A stretch of 64,000 nt of DNA from positions 179,979,170 through 180,043,169 of the forward strand of contig NC_068910.1 in assembly GCF_023091745.1 (NCBI RefSeq). Direction: 5' to 3'. A model generated the notes under the pieces. It was not told where the DNA came from and did not search any database. It saw nothing but the letters and a program-made list of their open reading frames with translations. Positions 44,595-56,239 of this stretch are shown one piece after another. Within the stretch, counting starts at the first letter, position 1; each line of letters opens with the position of its first letter. The DNA comes from Budorcas taxicolor. Lineage: Eukaryota; Chordata; Mammalia; Artiodactyla; Bovidae. The position numbers were made by a program, and so were the translations under genes.

Positions 44595-45456
44595 ATTCAG
44601 TTCAGTCACCCAGTCATGTCTGACTCTTTGTGACTACATGGACTGCAGCATGCCAGGCCTCCCTGTCCATCATCAACTCCCGGAGTTCACTCAAACTCAT
44701 GTCCATTGAGTCGGTGATGCCATCCAACCATCTTCTCCCACCTTCAATCTTTCCCAGCATCAGGGTCTTTTCCAATGAGTCAGCTCTTCACATCAGGTGG
44801 CCAAAGTATTGGAGTTTCAGCTTCAGCATCAGTCTTTCCAGTGAATATTCAGGACTGATTTCCCTTAGGATGGACTGGTTGGATATCCTTGCTGTCCAAG
44901 GAACTCTCAAGAGTCTTCTCCAACACCACAGTTCCAAATAATCAATTCTTTGGCACTCAGTTTTCTTTATAGTCTAACATCCATATGTGACTACTGGAAA
45001 AACCATAGCTTTGACTAGAAGGACCTTTGTTGGCAAAAGTAACGTCTCTACTTTTTAATATGCTATCTAGGTTGGTCATAACTTTTCTTCGAAGGAGCAA
45101 GCATCTTTTAATTTCATGGCTGCAGTCTTCATCTGAAGTGATTTTGGAGCCCCTCAAAATAAAGTCTGTCACTGTTTCCATTGATTCCCCATCTACTTGC
45201 CATGAAGTGATGGGACCGGATGCCATGATCTTCGTTTTCTGAATGTTGAGTTTTAAGCCTTTTCCACTCCCCTCTTTTACTTTCATCAAGAAGCTCTTTA
45301 GTTTTTCTGCTTTCTGCCATTAAGTGTGGTGTTATCTGCATATCTGAGGTTATTGGTATTTCTCCCAGTAACCTCGATTCCAGCTTGTGTTTCATCCAGT
45401 TCAGCATTTCTCATGATGTACTGTGCATATAAATTAAATAGGTTGGGTGACAAAGT
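44595..45456 (-). mobile_element. BovB LINE fragment
   Basis: The antisense copy begins with the tail TTCAGTTCAGTCACCCAGTC and runs back to the motif B region (ATAAATTAAATAGGTTGGGTGACAA). It is interrupted by small deletions. The minus-strand frame at 44957-45289 keeps KTKIMASGPITSW and DCSHEIKRCLLLRRK. The equivalent of motif C near 45330 reads through a frameshift (an extra base in the TTAAGTGTGGTG region). Confidence 0.9.
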
Positions 45457-46936
45457 GATTAATCAGCAATTAAAATCTAAGTGTGAAAGCTGGAGTGTCT
45501 TTGTGGCAGCATATAAAGAGGCTCATGTATCCTATACCAAGAAAGTAGAAAATACTGAAGCCCAGGCCTTAATTCTCAGAGTATTCAATCTCCAAAAAAG
45601 GTTAAAGTCATAGCTAAGATAGGTGTTATCTTAGTCATAGCTAAGATAGGTAAGATAATGCAGTGTGCAAAGTCCTGTTTGGGAAAGAATGGAAGCCTGG
45701 ACATATTTAGAATGGAAATGTATATTGATGCACATGAAATCTTGATTCTCTAGATTCCTCTGAACTCACTTATCCTTCAGAAGTGGTTCACTACTAAGGA
45801 CTGTCATTTCCCCGTCTCTTGAAGTTGCTTCAGGAGTGTGTGTCTCACTTGAAAATAGCATCCCATTTCCCTCTGCCCACCTTGCCTTAAGATCTTCCTC
45901 AGCCTCCCTTCCTGTTAGGCCAATAACAAATTATTTCACAATATAAGCTGGCTACTGATACTCTGAGTCACTAAGGAAGGAAAGGATGAAGGAACTTCAG
46001 GGCCTAGCCATTAAGTAACAGCAGAGGGTGGGTGATTAGTCATGGTCTGGATTATGATGAATTAAATTGGAAACACACTCTTCTGGAATACAGAATTTTA
46101 TACCCTAGAAAGGATATTGGGAGATGTACACACATCCAAATAGCTTTTTGAAGGATGGAAAAAGTGATGATTTACATTGAATAAGATGGAAATTCAAGAA
46201 TTGACTTGATAGATGATAGAAGAAGGGATTTGAAGGCCCAGGGAATTAGGCAGTTTAGAGTGGATACACTTTGTGAGGATATGAACCCTGCAGAAGATTC
46301 TCTTCCATACAGTGACCCACAGGAGTGTGCTAATGGGTCACCATCTACCACATTCAGCTGAGGCTCTCCTTTCAGTCAAGGTTGACAGTAGGAGAAGTTT
46401 GACATAACTGGACTCATCAATTATAATGGAGATAACAATTGGAAACAATAGACACTGTAAGGCAAGGTGTAACTGTCAGAATACTGGGGAGTACAATTAC
46501 CACAAAGAACAGCAATGTTGGAGTGGCAGCTAAGTAAATCCCAGGGTTTGCAAGAGTTTAGCACTGTTAAAAGCACATGTTTGGAGTTCTGCTTCCATCA
46601 GAACAGTATGAGAACTTCATGGACCAACTCCCTGGTTCCTTGTGCCAAGCAGCAAGAAGATGAGTCAACATTTGGTATGAGTAACTGACCCTGATCACCA
46701 GGTAGGTACAGAGCTGCTGTTAGAATGGGAGCAAAGGAATGCTTTGGACACCTGCATGATCCCCTTGGGAGCTTTTTGGTACTCTTCCCCAGTTAATAAA
46801 CGATTCCAGGAATATTGCCCAGGGTGCAGTGGCAAGGGGCTCAGTCCCTTTAGGGATGAGGGTCTAGAGCCTGGAAGGAAAATTTAGTTAAAAAAATTGA
46901 TTAAACTGCCTAGACAGAGATTATAACAGATACTTA
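45457..46936. other. About 1.5 kb, mostly unassigned, possible ERVL-internal remnant
   Basis: The segment at about 46300-46880 (ACCAACTCCCTGGTTCCTTGTG, TGACCCTGATCACCAGG, GGACACCTGCATGATCCCC, CTTTTTGGTACTCTTCCCC, AGGAATATTGCCCAGG) has the look of an ancient ERVL-like internal region on the plus strand, fully decayed. This is a memory-based call. A 19-base direct repeat (45606-45624 and 45633-45651) marks a local duplication. Confidence 0.35.
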
Positions 46937-46946
46937 AACACTACCT

Positions 46947-47206
46947 GGCTTCCCAAGTGGCTCAGTGGTGAAGAATCTGCCTGCCATCACAGGAGACACA
47001 GAATCGATTCCTGGATTGGGAAGATCCCCTGGAGAAAGAAACAGAAACCCATTCCAATATTCTTGTCTGGGAAATCGCGTGGACAAGGCAACCTGGTGGA
47101 CTACAGTGACTGACAGGGCAACCTGGTGGGCTACAGTGACTGACAGGGCAACCTGGTGGGCTACAGCCCATGGTCCTAAGAGTCAGACACGACTTAGTGA
47201 CTAAAC
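46947..47206 (+). mobile_element. Bov-tA SINE with internal 30-bp tandem repeat
   Basis: The sense head is GGCTTCCCAAGTGGCTCAGTGG, the body CATTCCAATATTCTTGTCTGG and the tail GACACGACTTAGTGACTAAAC. AACACTACCT occurs at 46937-46946 and 47207-47216 as a perfect target duplication. The body is expanded by a three-copy 30-base repeat, so the element is about 60 bases longer than usual. Confidence 0.94.
47081..47170 (+). repeat. Three-unit 30-bp minisatellite within Bov-tA
   Basis: Units start at 47081, 47111 and 47141 and share GGCAACCTGGTGG(G/A)CTACAG. Units 2 and 3 are identical over their first 26 bases; unit 1 differs at a few positions. The period is exactly 30. Confidence 0.93.
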
Positions 47207-47216
47207 AACACTACCT

Positions 47217-48642
47217 ACCATTTGAAAAAGTTGAATCCACAGAAGCCAAATCTGGAGCAATAGAAACAAATGGGAAAATGAAAAGTCTTGAATTATTGCT
47301 GGGAGTTGTCTATTTTCTTTTCCCTCACAAATGAGTTTTCCTGTCTCTCTACTTTGTCCCCACACATCTGGCTTATTTAATCAAGACCAGATGATATGCT
47401 ATTCTAAACGCACAGAAAAAGGTTTACTTCCAAAATGAACATCTAAAAATCTAGGTTTTAATGGAGTCTTGCAAAAACTGTTTTATGTATGTTTCCTTCT
47501 TACATTATTTTAAATTCCTCTCCTCTACTCACATGGATAAGAAAAAAAATAAGGTGATTCTTCAAGACACAAATACAGAAAATATATCCATATCTGTTAT
47601 CTATTTCACCTTATTGTCTAACAGCACCGTGAGTTTCTCAGTTGAATGATTTATTGGGATTACTCCTGCCCTCATCTCCGTGGGTAGCTCTGATTGTATA
47701 AAACAGCCTACATATTTGATACCAGAGAGAGCTTGATTCGAGAAGGCTACAGGCCAGTTAGGGTTACTCATGACTTTACCTCTTTCCTCAGAGAATAGGA
47801 AGTTAAGAGTAATCTTCAAGAGCATGGGTTATGTTACATAGACTCAGATTCAATTCCTGACTCTGATATTTATTATTTGCACGATGTTTTATAAGTTACT
47901 CAATTCTTAAAGTCACTTTCCTCCTCTGTGTAAGAGAGTTAATAATAACAACTGAATTTTAAGAGAGATTATATTAAAGTTTGTTAAAATTTTTGGCACT
48001 TCCAAAATGCTTACTAGCTGTTAGCTTCTAAATGCAGTGCAGAAAAACGTCTATGGGGAGACTCCAACACATGGCTACAGATATTCTGAATCAATACCAC
48101 TGATTAGAATCACCATTAGACCTGAGCAAGTATGGTGCTAGCCCAGTGTGCCCCATGCTCTTGCGGCCTTTCTTAAGTATTTTTTTTTTTAATCTCTTCT
48201 TCCACTTTATTAGGTTATAATGGATTAAATTAAATGAATAAATGCTCATAACATTCCTGCCAGGGATGCATAGAAGGTGCGTGTCCTGGTTCTTTATACC
48301 CAACTATGCACATCGTTTCCAAAATCTGCTCTCAGGGACATCACGTTGATAGCTTGAAATCAACAATGGTGGGAGTATTTACCCCATGGCAAACATCATA
48401 GGCTCTATCTTAAGTGGTTTTTTGTCTGCCTCTATTATGCTTGGGACCAGCTATGATTGGCAGTAGTAGCTGGGTAGGGTTCCCTGAGCCCAGACCAAGT
48501 ACGCGAGCCTGGTTGTCAAATGTACCAAACTCAGAATTATCCAAGTCCCTCTCTAGTGACTTGGACTGTTTGGGGCCTGCATTGTAGTCTGGGTTAGATG
48601 CCCTAAGCCTTGAACTGCTTCCTATTTCTTCCATTTAGGACA
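47217..48642. other. About 1.4 kb with one MIR, otherwise unrecognised
   Basis: Apart from the MIR at 47812-47980 I recognise nothing. A T-run lies at 48180-48191. Small frames on either strand lack motifs. Confidence 0.45.
47812..47980 (+). mobile_element. MIR SINE
   Basis: AAGAGCATGGGTTATGTTACATAGACTCAGATTCAATTCCTGACTCTG, AAGTTACTCAATTCTTAAAG and TTCCTCCTCTGTGTAAGAGAG (key blocks, in order from 47818) match the MIR head, core and 3' part. Confidence 0.78.
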
Positions 48643-49372
48643 TTTGATGAAAGTAAAAGAGGAGAGTGAAAAAGTTGGCTTAAAGCTCAACATTCAGAAA
48701 ACGAAGATCATGGCATCCAGTCCCATCACTTCATGGTAAATAGATGGGGAAACAGTGGAAACAGTGTCAGACTTTATTTTGGGGGGCTCCAAAATCACTG
48801 CAGATGGTGATTGCAGCCATGAATTTAAAAGACACTTACTCCTTGGAAGAAAAGTTATGACCAACCTAGATAGCATATTCAAAAGCGGAGACATTACTTT
48901 GCAGACTAAGGTCTGTCTAGTCAAGGCTATGGTTTTTCCTGTGGTCATGTATGGATGTGAGAGTTGGACTGTGTATAAAGCTGAGAGCCGAAGAATTGCT
49001 GCTTTTGAACTGTGGTGTTTGAGAAGACTCTTGAGAGTCCCTTGGACTGCAAGGAGATCCAACCAGTCCATTCTGAAGGAGATCAACCCTGGGATTTCTT
49101 TGGAAGAAATGATGCTAAAGCTGAAACTCCAGTACTTTGGCCACCTAATGTGAAGAGTTGACTCATTGGAAAAGACCCTGATGCTGGGAGGGATTGGGGG
49201 CAGGAGAAGAAGGGGATGACCGAGAATGAGCTGGCTGGATGGCATCACTGACTCGATGGACGCAAGTCTGAGTGAACTCCGGGAGTTGGTGATGGACAGG
49301 GAGGCCTGGCTTGCTGCAATTCATGGGGTCGCAGAGTCGGACACGACTGAGCGACTGAACCGAACTGAACTG
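48643..49372 (+). mobile_element. BovB LINE, 3' fragment
   Basis: The sense copy runs from TTGATGAAAGTAAAAGAGG (just after motif C) to GAGCGACTGAACCGAACTGAAC. It is about 730 bases and close to the typical sequence. Confidence 0.93.
48755..49153 (+). pseudogene. BovB C-terminal coding remnant
   Basis: The frame has 132 open codons: METVSDFILGGSKITADGDC, HEFKRHLLLGRKVM, VMYGCESWTVYKAESRR and WCLRRLLRVPW. It begins after a TAA in the MASSPITSW region (48736-48738) and ends in a TGA at 49151. RT motifs A-C are upstream of the truncation and absent. Confidence 0.85.
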
Positions 49373-49407
49373 TGGCCCTCTACAGCAGATATGGGGTTGA
49401 CTAGACA

Positions 49408-49660
49408 TTCTAGTACTCTTGCCTGGAGAATCCCGTTGACGGAAGAGCCTGGTAGGCTGTAGTCCATGACGTCGCTAAGAGTCGGACACGAGTGAGAGAC
49501 TTCACTTTCACTTTTCACTTTCATGCATTGAAGAAGGAAATGGCAACCCGCTCCAGTGTTCTTGCCTGGAGAATCCCAGGGACGAGGGAGCCTGGTGGGC
49601 TGTCGTCTATGGGGTCGCGCAAAATTGGACGCGACTGAAGCAACTTAGCAGCAGCAGCAG
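49408..49660 (+). mobile_element. Bov-A2 SINE
   Basis: Sense dimer: TTCTAGTACTCTTGCCTGG ... GAGACTTCACTTTCACTTTTC, linker TTTCATGCATTG, then AAGAAGGAAATGGCAACCCG ... CAACTTAGCAGCAGCAGCAG. The first ~20 bases are missing. It lies only ~35 bases after the BovB end. Confidence 0.93.
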
Positions 49661-50664
49661 ACACCCTAAGGATCTTTGAATTGTGCCTATATAGGGCAGG
49701 AGGGTGTCCTGATGGGCACATTCTTCCCATTGGCTGGTGAAATATTTGATTCATGGAATCATCCAAAACTGGTACACTAGAATGATGCTGAGAAGCTGAT
49801 TTGGGGTGGCCTCATTTATATTAGACATTGGATCTGTTCAGTCCTAAGAGCTACCAGCGGTTCACTTCTGACCTTTAGGCTTGAGCCCTGTGTGTCGATC
49901 TGTCAGTTGGATATTACCCATTTACGTTCCCTCTGGAATGCTGCTTCTGATCTGTGGCACTGAGGAGAAGTGGTAGAATCTTTTCCAAAGTGCACTCCTT
50001 GCTGCTAAGACCCATGGTAACTCCACCCCACAGGCTCTCTACCCTGTGTCAAACAGTCCTCTGAAGTAACTAGCTTCACTTATCTCCTCCATGACCTTTT
50101 GACACCAGTATTCTTCAATGCCAGTGTTGCCCTTCTTGTCTCTGATTGATGTGGTAGCACTGTGTTCCCCTGTATCACTCTTAAACTGCAAGTGCATGAA
50201 AGATGAACATTCTTTGTTCAAATGGGACTGTTCTTATTTAACCCCTGGGCCCCTCCTCTATCTCCTCTTTTGGTGGTGGTATGTGAAAGGCAGGGCTGTG
50301 GTCAATAATGAAAGAAATTACACTCCATGAACTCAGAGATTATAGGCTAAAGAGTTCAAGAGGAGACACAAAAGAAGTGCTGTTCAATATCTAGACTATA
50401 AATTTCTGAAGGATGAACTTAACATGATCAGAACATGAATTATAATTCACATTTCAGCATATCTTGGGTAAGACTTTCATTTGTAGTTTTCTTCAAAGAA
50501 GTAGAGTAATAATTTTTGAAACAATCAATGAGAGCCAATATTCATAAATGGCACAATGGTTGATTTAACACTGAGTGAAAATGCAACCAACACTTTAAAA
50601 ATTGTGTTAAAGAACTGAAGAGTTAATATATGCATTATTTAAATACATAAAGGTTAGGGAAAAT
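49661..50664. other. About 1 kb without recognised features
   Basis: Less AT-rich than its surroundings. It might be old endogenous-retrovirus-like internal sequence, but I cannot support a family. No coding frame beyond about 80 codons, and none with a motif. Confidence 0.4.
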
Positions 50665-50710
50665 CTATATATAATATTCTATTATATAATGAATATATAT
50701 AGAGAATGGG

Positions 50711-50745
50711 ATATATATATATGTGTGTGTATATATATATATATA
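50711..50745. repeat. AT/GT microsatellite
   Basis: ATATATATATATGTGTGTGT followed by ATATATATATATATA. A related TG/TA stretch lies at 50840-50882. Confidence 0.9.
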
Positions 50746-50828
50746 ATGGAATACTACTCAGCCGTATAGAGTGAAATAATGCCATCTGCATGCATGGATG
50801 GATTTAGACACTATCTTACTAAGTGAAG
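50745..50828 (+). mobile_element. L1 fragment, inverted relative to the adjacent L1
   Basis: ATGGAATACTACTCAGCCGT, AATAATGCCATCTGC and ATGGATGGATTTAGACACTATC are sense L1 ORF2-end/3' UTR sequence. They are the piece that should directly follow the antisense L1 that starts at 50870, but in the opposite orientation. Confidence 0.8.
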
Positions 50829-50869
50829 ACCACATATTTGCATGTATATATGTTTGTGTGTATGTATAT

Positions 50870-51560
50870 ATACACACACACCACATCTTTATCCACTCAT
50901 CTGTTGATGAACACTTAGACTGCTTACACATCTTGGCTATAGTACTTCTAAGAACATTGGGGTGCATTATCTTTCTGAATTAGAGTTTTCATCTTTTCTG
51001 GATATATGCCCAGGAATGAGATTGCAGTTACATGCGTGCCTGAGAAGTTGCTTCATTTGTGTCCGACTCCTTACAACCTTATGGACTGTAGCGCCCTAGG
51101 CTCCTCTGTCCATGAAATTCTCCAAGCAAGAATATTGGAGTTGGTTGCCATGCTCTCCTGCAGGGGATCTTTGGGACCTAGGGATCAATCCCCTGTCTCT
51201 CTCATCTCCTACATTGGCAGGTGGGTTGTTTATATCTAGTGCCACGTGGGAAGCCCCAGGGAATTTAGGATCATATGGTAACTCAATTTTTAGCTTTTTT
51301 AAGGAACTTCCATAATGTTTTCCTTAGAAGCTGCAGCAATTTACTTTCCCACTCACAGTGTAGGAGGATTCTCTTTTCCCCACACATTTCAGCATTTATT
51401 ATTTGTAAGACTTTTCGATGATGGCCATTCTGACTGATGTGAGGTGATACTTTAGTATAGTTTTTTATTTGACTTTTTCTAATAGTAACAATCTGTTCAT
51501 GAGCCTGTTGGCCATCAGTATATCTTCCTTGAAGAAATATCTATTTGGATCTTCTAATTT
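50870..51560 (-). mobile_element. L1 LINE, antisense, split by Bov-tA
   Basis: L1 lies at about 50870-51027 (ACCACATCTTTATCCACTCATC, TTGATGAACACTTAGACTGC, GGATATATGCCCAGGAATG) and 51258-51560 (GGATCATATGGTAACTC, GCAGCAATTTACTTTCCCAC, CTGACTGATGTGAGGTGATAC). Confidence 0.85.
51028..51257 (-). mobile_element. Bov-tA SINE inside L1
   Basis: It runs from TACATGCGTGCCTGAGAAGTTGC to TAGTGCCACGTGGGAAGCCCC and is a complete antisense copy. The L1 sequence around it (CCCAGGAATGAG / CCCAGGGAATTTAG) suggests a diverged duplicated target. Confidence 0.9.
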
Positions 51561-51792
51561 TAATGCTTTATCTATCTTTTAATGTTTTCTCTGATCCTTA
51601 TTCTGCATTTCCTCTTAGTTTTAGATTTTTCTTCCTCTTTAAGATGTTTTTCTATCAACTCTTGAATATTCCAAAAGAACACTGTCCTACTTCTCCCCCA
51701 CCATCACTACAGTCAAAAGTCCAACAGTCCAACCTCAGCCATAGATCCCAGATCCATTCCATTCTGCCCATATTTTCCCCCCAGTAAGAACC

Positions 51793-52010
51793 AGGTTATT
51801 CCCTGGTAGCTACACAGTAAAGAATCTGACTGCAATGCATGAGATCCAGGTTCAATTCCTAAGTTGGGAAGATCCCCTGGAGAAGGGAAGGCTATCCACT
51901 CCAGTATTCTTGTCTGGAAAATTCCATGGACAGAGGAGTCTGGCAGGCTAGCTACAGTTCATGGGGTCACAAAGAGTCAGACATGACTGAGTGATTAATA
52001 CTTTCATTTT
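51793..52010 (+). mobile_element. Bov-tA SINE
   Basis: Sense head GGTTATTCCCTGGTAGCTACAC, near-intact B box (GGTTCAATTCC), body ACTCCAGTATTCTTGTCTGG and tail GACTGAGTGATTAATACTTTC are present. Confidence 0.91.
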
Positions 52011-52189
52011 TTTTAACACTATTTAAAGAAGCTCCTCCTCTACCTCTGTCTTTTCCCAAGTTCTGCTCTTACATTAAAGATCATGTTGTCCTCAACTAGC
52101 CATTCTATAATGGATACCTAGTTAAATATTCAGGATAAAATTTGAGGTCTTTAGAAAGGTACAAAGGGTCTTTTAAAATCTTGCCCAAA

Positions 52190-52606
52190 CCTCCATTTAT
52201 TGTGTAATTTCTTAATGCTGATCCCATGCTCTTGATACCTCATTCCCATGGTCATCCTCTGAACAGAAAATAAACCTTACATTTTGTACTTGCTGATCCT
52301 TTCTCCTTAGAAAACTTTCCTTCATGTTGTATACATGGCAAGGTTTACTCACTTTATGATACAGCTGAAAAAGTATTTTTCTAGGACATTTTACCAGGTT
52401 CCTTGGGCAAGTTTAACAGCTCCCTCCACCATGCTCCCTACTATTAATTATTTAACATGTTACATGTGGAATTATCTGCTTGTATGTCTGTCATTGTGCT
52501 GGACAGTGAGCTTCCTAAAGCCCAAGATTATGTTTTATTCATAATTGTATTTACTGTGCATGAGGAATTGGTGCTCATTAAATTTATGTATTAATGAATG
52601 AATAAA
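52190..52606 (+). mobile_element. L2 LINE 3' end
   Basis: The end TGCTGGACAGTGAGCTTCCTAAAG ... TGGTGCTCATTAAATTTATG ... TGAATGAATAAATC fits the L2 3' terminus. Upstream TACAGCTGAAAAAGTATTTTTC, CAGCTCCCTCC and TACATGTGGAATTATCTGC fit the L2 body. Old but fairly long. Confidence 0.75.
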
Positions 52607-53995
52607 TCTCCCAGGGTTCTCACATGCATTTACCAAATCCTTTTTTTTCTATTTGCAATTTTTGTATCTTTATTAATATTCTCTGTCTGCTAAAATATTG
52701 TTCTCTTTATTTTCTCTGATCCTTTGTCCCTGGTTTCCTTTAGCCCTTTGAGCCTATATTTAAGACAGCTGTTTTAAAGGCTTTGTCTCATAATTCCAAT
52801 TTCTAGGCTTCTCTTGTTTAGTTTATATGAATGGATTGCAATTCCCTTTTATCATATCAATTATACTTTTTACTGAAAACTGAACATTTTACATATTATA
52901 ATGTAGTAACTGTGAAAATCAGATTCTCCTCACCCTCTCCTCAGGTTTTGCTGTTGTATTTTATGATCTATAAATCATCCATTTTTAAACTTTTCAAATT
53001 GTTTTTACAAAAACTGTATTCTTTGATGCATGTGCTCACAGAAATCTCTTTTCCATTATTTAAGTGTTATCTCAGTCAGGCAGTGTACTGACATATTTCT
53101 TTACTTTTACTCAATTTATTTAAACTAAAACCCAAAAAACAGTTCACTCATTCTCCCGCCTTCTTCCAGTCCCCTGTCTCTTGTAACCACCAATCTGTTC
53201 TCTTTATATGAACTTGATATTTCTGGGTTCTTTTCTTAGATTCCACATTGTCCTATAGACATTACTCATTATTTTCAAAAGTACTCATCAAAATTATTAA
53301 TGTACAATTAAAAAAAGATATACATGAAAGTTGAAAGAGACAAAAATGACTGAATATTTTATAAAATTGCTTAAATCAAATATTTTAAAATCACAGCTAT
53401 TCTTGAAAGGCAGTTAAACTGTCATTGAACCTGCTTTATTGGATCTTTACTGCAATACTAATTGAGACTTGAGAGGACTGAAGTTTATAAGGAAACCCAT
53501 AAGAAGAGAAGGAAACTAAATTCTAGATGAAAATACAATTCAAATGCTAGAGTAAAAAGTATAAAAACCCTATCATAAATCAAGCCAGAAGATAAAGGAT
53601 AAATCTGGTCATACATGAATATTAATACTTAGAGCAAGCAGTGGATTTAGAAACCAGAAAGACATTTTTTAAAAGTTGGAGATAAGTTGGACAAAGGTCT
53701 AACAAATATTAAATAATCCATAGGAATCAAAAGAGTAAGGTGAAGCAGCAAACACCATAAATTTAATGCTCAAATATCAAGATGCCCTTACATTTAATGA
53801 AAAAATTCTGGCCTCTGTTTTTAAGCTCTTCTAAGACAGAACCATCTCTGAACATATAGGTGAGTGGGTGCTCTGGTTAGAAAGATAAATGTAAGTGACC
53901 CCCAAAGTAGCCTTAAGCAATAGCAAAGGAATCATTTCATTTTTAAAATCTCGAGCCTTCACATTAAGGCAGTTCAGAAGATTCACAATCTGATG
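52607..53995. other. About 1.4 kb, mostly unrecognised, with an antisense L1 scrap
   Basis: The only assignable piece is about 53130-53260 (GTCTCTTGTAACCACCAATCTG, TTCTTAGATTCCACAT), an old antisense L1M fragment. The remainder shows nothing I can support. Confidence 0.45.
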
Positions 53996-54197
53996 GTTGT
54001 TTAGTTGCTAAGTGATTTCCAACTCTTGCAACACCGTAGGCTATAGCCTGTCAGGCTCCTATGTCCATGGGATTCTCCAGGAAAGGATACTGGATTGGGT
54101 TGCCATTTCCTCTCCATGGGATCTTCCCAACCCAGGAATAGAACCTGGATCTCCTGCCTCATAGGCAGATTCTTTACCGACTGAGCTACGAGGGAAT
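53996..54197 (-). mobile_element. Bov-tA SINE
   Basis: The reversed tail GGTTGTTTAGTTGCTAAGTG, body GGATTCTCCAGGAAAGGATAC and head TAGGCAGATTCTTTACCGACTGAGCTACGAGG are present. The flanks AATCTGATGG and AATCTTGATA (53987 and 54194 on) may be the target duplication. Confidence 0.9.
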
Positions 54198-54849
54198 CTT
54201 GATAGATATCCCGATAGACATCCTCAAACATACACTACATCAAATATGTAGTAAAAATAGGTATACAAATACTGGCAACTGAAATACCACAACTAAGCTA
54301 AAATTACAATGCATGAGAACTTAAATATAGAATGGAAAGAAGTGAGCAGGGATAAAGATGGATCCTGGGAATATAAAACAGGTAATGTACCTGGGTCAGA
54401 AAGTCGTATAGGATAATCATGACTCAGTTCATCATGAGAGATGGCAAGCTGGAGTCAAGGTTGCTTTGAGAGTTAGGAGATGGAGGGTGGTATGGTAGAG
54501 TTATCTCATTCATAGAAGGAGAAGGAAAAGAAGATATGTTTGGAAATCTGCTTATAGGGAAACTAAGGACCTGAGCAGGTGAAAGCACTTTCACTCATCC
54601 TTATGATCTGTAACTGAAGAAAGAGTGAGTAATAATTCAGCCAGGGACAGTGGCCTTAATCATCATTTTAAGTATTGGCTCTGGATTGAGAAACCTTGGG
54701 TCTGTGCCACCACAATTTGCCAGGCAGGGGCAGGTACACGGAGGGATGGGAGTGGAATATAAAAACAATCCCCCAAGTACTCAAATAACTTTGTGCACAA
54801 AATGAGCCTACCAGTGGAATATTACAAAACACCACAAAAAATCTAATCA
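54198..54849. other. About 650 bases without recognised features
   Basis: No repeat or coding signal was recognised. Confidence 0.45.
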
Positions 54850-55192
54850 TAAGAAAGACAATATTCATGCCAGTTAGCATGGCTATGTTATAAAAGCAAA
54901 CAAACAAGTTATCATCAGAGAGTGTGGTTACAAGAGAATAGAACACTTGTATATTGTTATTGGGAATGTAAAATAGGGCATCTACTTTGAAAAACAGTAT
55001 GGCATGCCCTCAAAGACTTAAAAGTAGAATTACTATACAATACAGCACTTTCACTTCTGGACATACATACTGAAAACAATTGAATTTACAGATATTTGTA
55101 TATTCATGTTCCAATCAGCATTATTTGCAACACTCAAGAGTGGAAGCAATCCAAGTGCTCATTAATACTTAAATGAATAAATCAAATGCAGT

Positions 55193-55234
<42 letters not shown>

Positions 55235-55620
55235 GAACATTTTTCAACTTTTGAAAGGAAAAAAATTCTGACACATACTATAACACAGATGAAACTTGAG
55301 GACATTATGCTAAGTGAAATAAGCTAGTCATAAAAGGATAGCTACTATATAATTACATTTATATGAGGTACTAGGCTGGTAAATTTATAGAGACAGAAAG
55401 TAGAATGGTGGCCAGGGGCTAGAGGGAAGGGGAATGAGAAGTTAGTATTTTATGGCTAGAGTTTTGGCAAGAAAAAAACAAAATTCCGAAGATGAATGAC
55501 AGTGATAGCTGTGCAACACTGTGAATGTACTTAATGAAACTAAACTTTATACTTTAAAATAGTTAAAATGGTAAATATGGTTTATATACTTTGCCATGAT
55601 AAAAAAGAAAGAAAAAATAG
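54850..55620 (+). mobile_element. Old L1M-type LINE, 3' end
   Basis: The sense landmarks in order are CCAGTTAGCATGGCTATG, TATTGTTATTGGGAATGTAAAATAG, AAACTTGAGGACATTATGCTAAG, GACAGAAAGTAGAATGGTGG and CTTTATACTTTAAAATAG. It is fairly continuous for about 770 bases and carries an AC microsatellite. Confidence 0.85.
55195..55230. repeat. AC microsatellite, 18 units
   Basis: A pure run of 18 AC units inside the L1M. Its length and purity make it likely polymorphic. Confidence 0.95.
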
Positions 55621-56239
55621 CAAACTAACTTAAATAAAATAAGATTGTCATTCTAAGTAAAATTTTTAAGCATCTGACAAAAGTCTAAAATGAGAATAAT
55701 GAAAATGCTGACACAAATTTCTGATAGGAATATACTGTATTTGATGTTGATAGGATCCAAGGTCTGTAACACCATGCTTTATAGATGACAGACAGATAGA
55801 CATAACCCTCATATACACCACTTTATTGCCACGAGTGGCTGCTGAATTTCTAAAATCACATCCATAATGAGTTCACAAAGAAGGCAGGAAGAGGTAACAG
55901 GCTTTCTTCATTAGATGTTACATTTTAACCAGAAATGGAAAGCCTCCTTAAATATTATCCTGATATACTGCTGTCTTCGTGACTAACACAATGCTCAATT
56001 TTACATTATTCACATACCAAAGAGAATGCAATGATCCCAACTGGCTTAGATCAAGCACAATTTTATCTCAAGATGGAAAGATGCTTAGCTTTCTCCCGTC
56101 TACCCTCCCCTCCATGCTTTCAGAAAAAATCAAGGCTAGTTTGTTTTTAAGAAAAGGGAAAATGACTCTTAAATATGTATAAATAAACTCTGAAACATTT
56201 AGCAGGAAGAAAAATGAACCAAAAGGAAAGTTGTGGGGT
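55621..56239. other. About 620 bases without recognised features
   Basis: No repeat or gene was recognised before the BovB. Confidence 0.45.

Noticed and set aside
46300..46880. A definite endogenous retrovirus internal region
   Set aside because: The resemblance to ERVL-like internal sequence is from memory and no open frame survives. It is listed only as a low-confidence remark.
46965..47204. A repeat-containing peptide (TDRATWW units) as a possible repeat protein
   Set aside because: The frame lies wholly inside a Bov-tA SINE. The repeat peptide is a by-product of the 30-base minisatellite.
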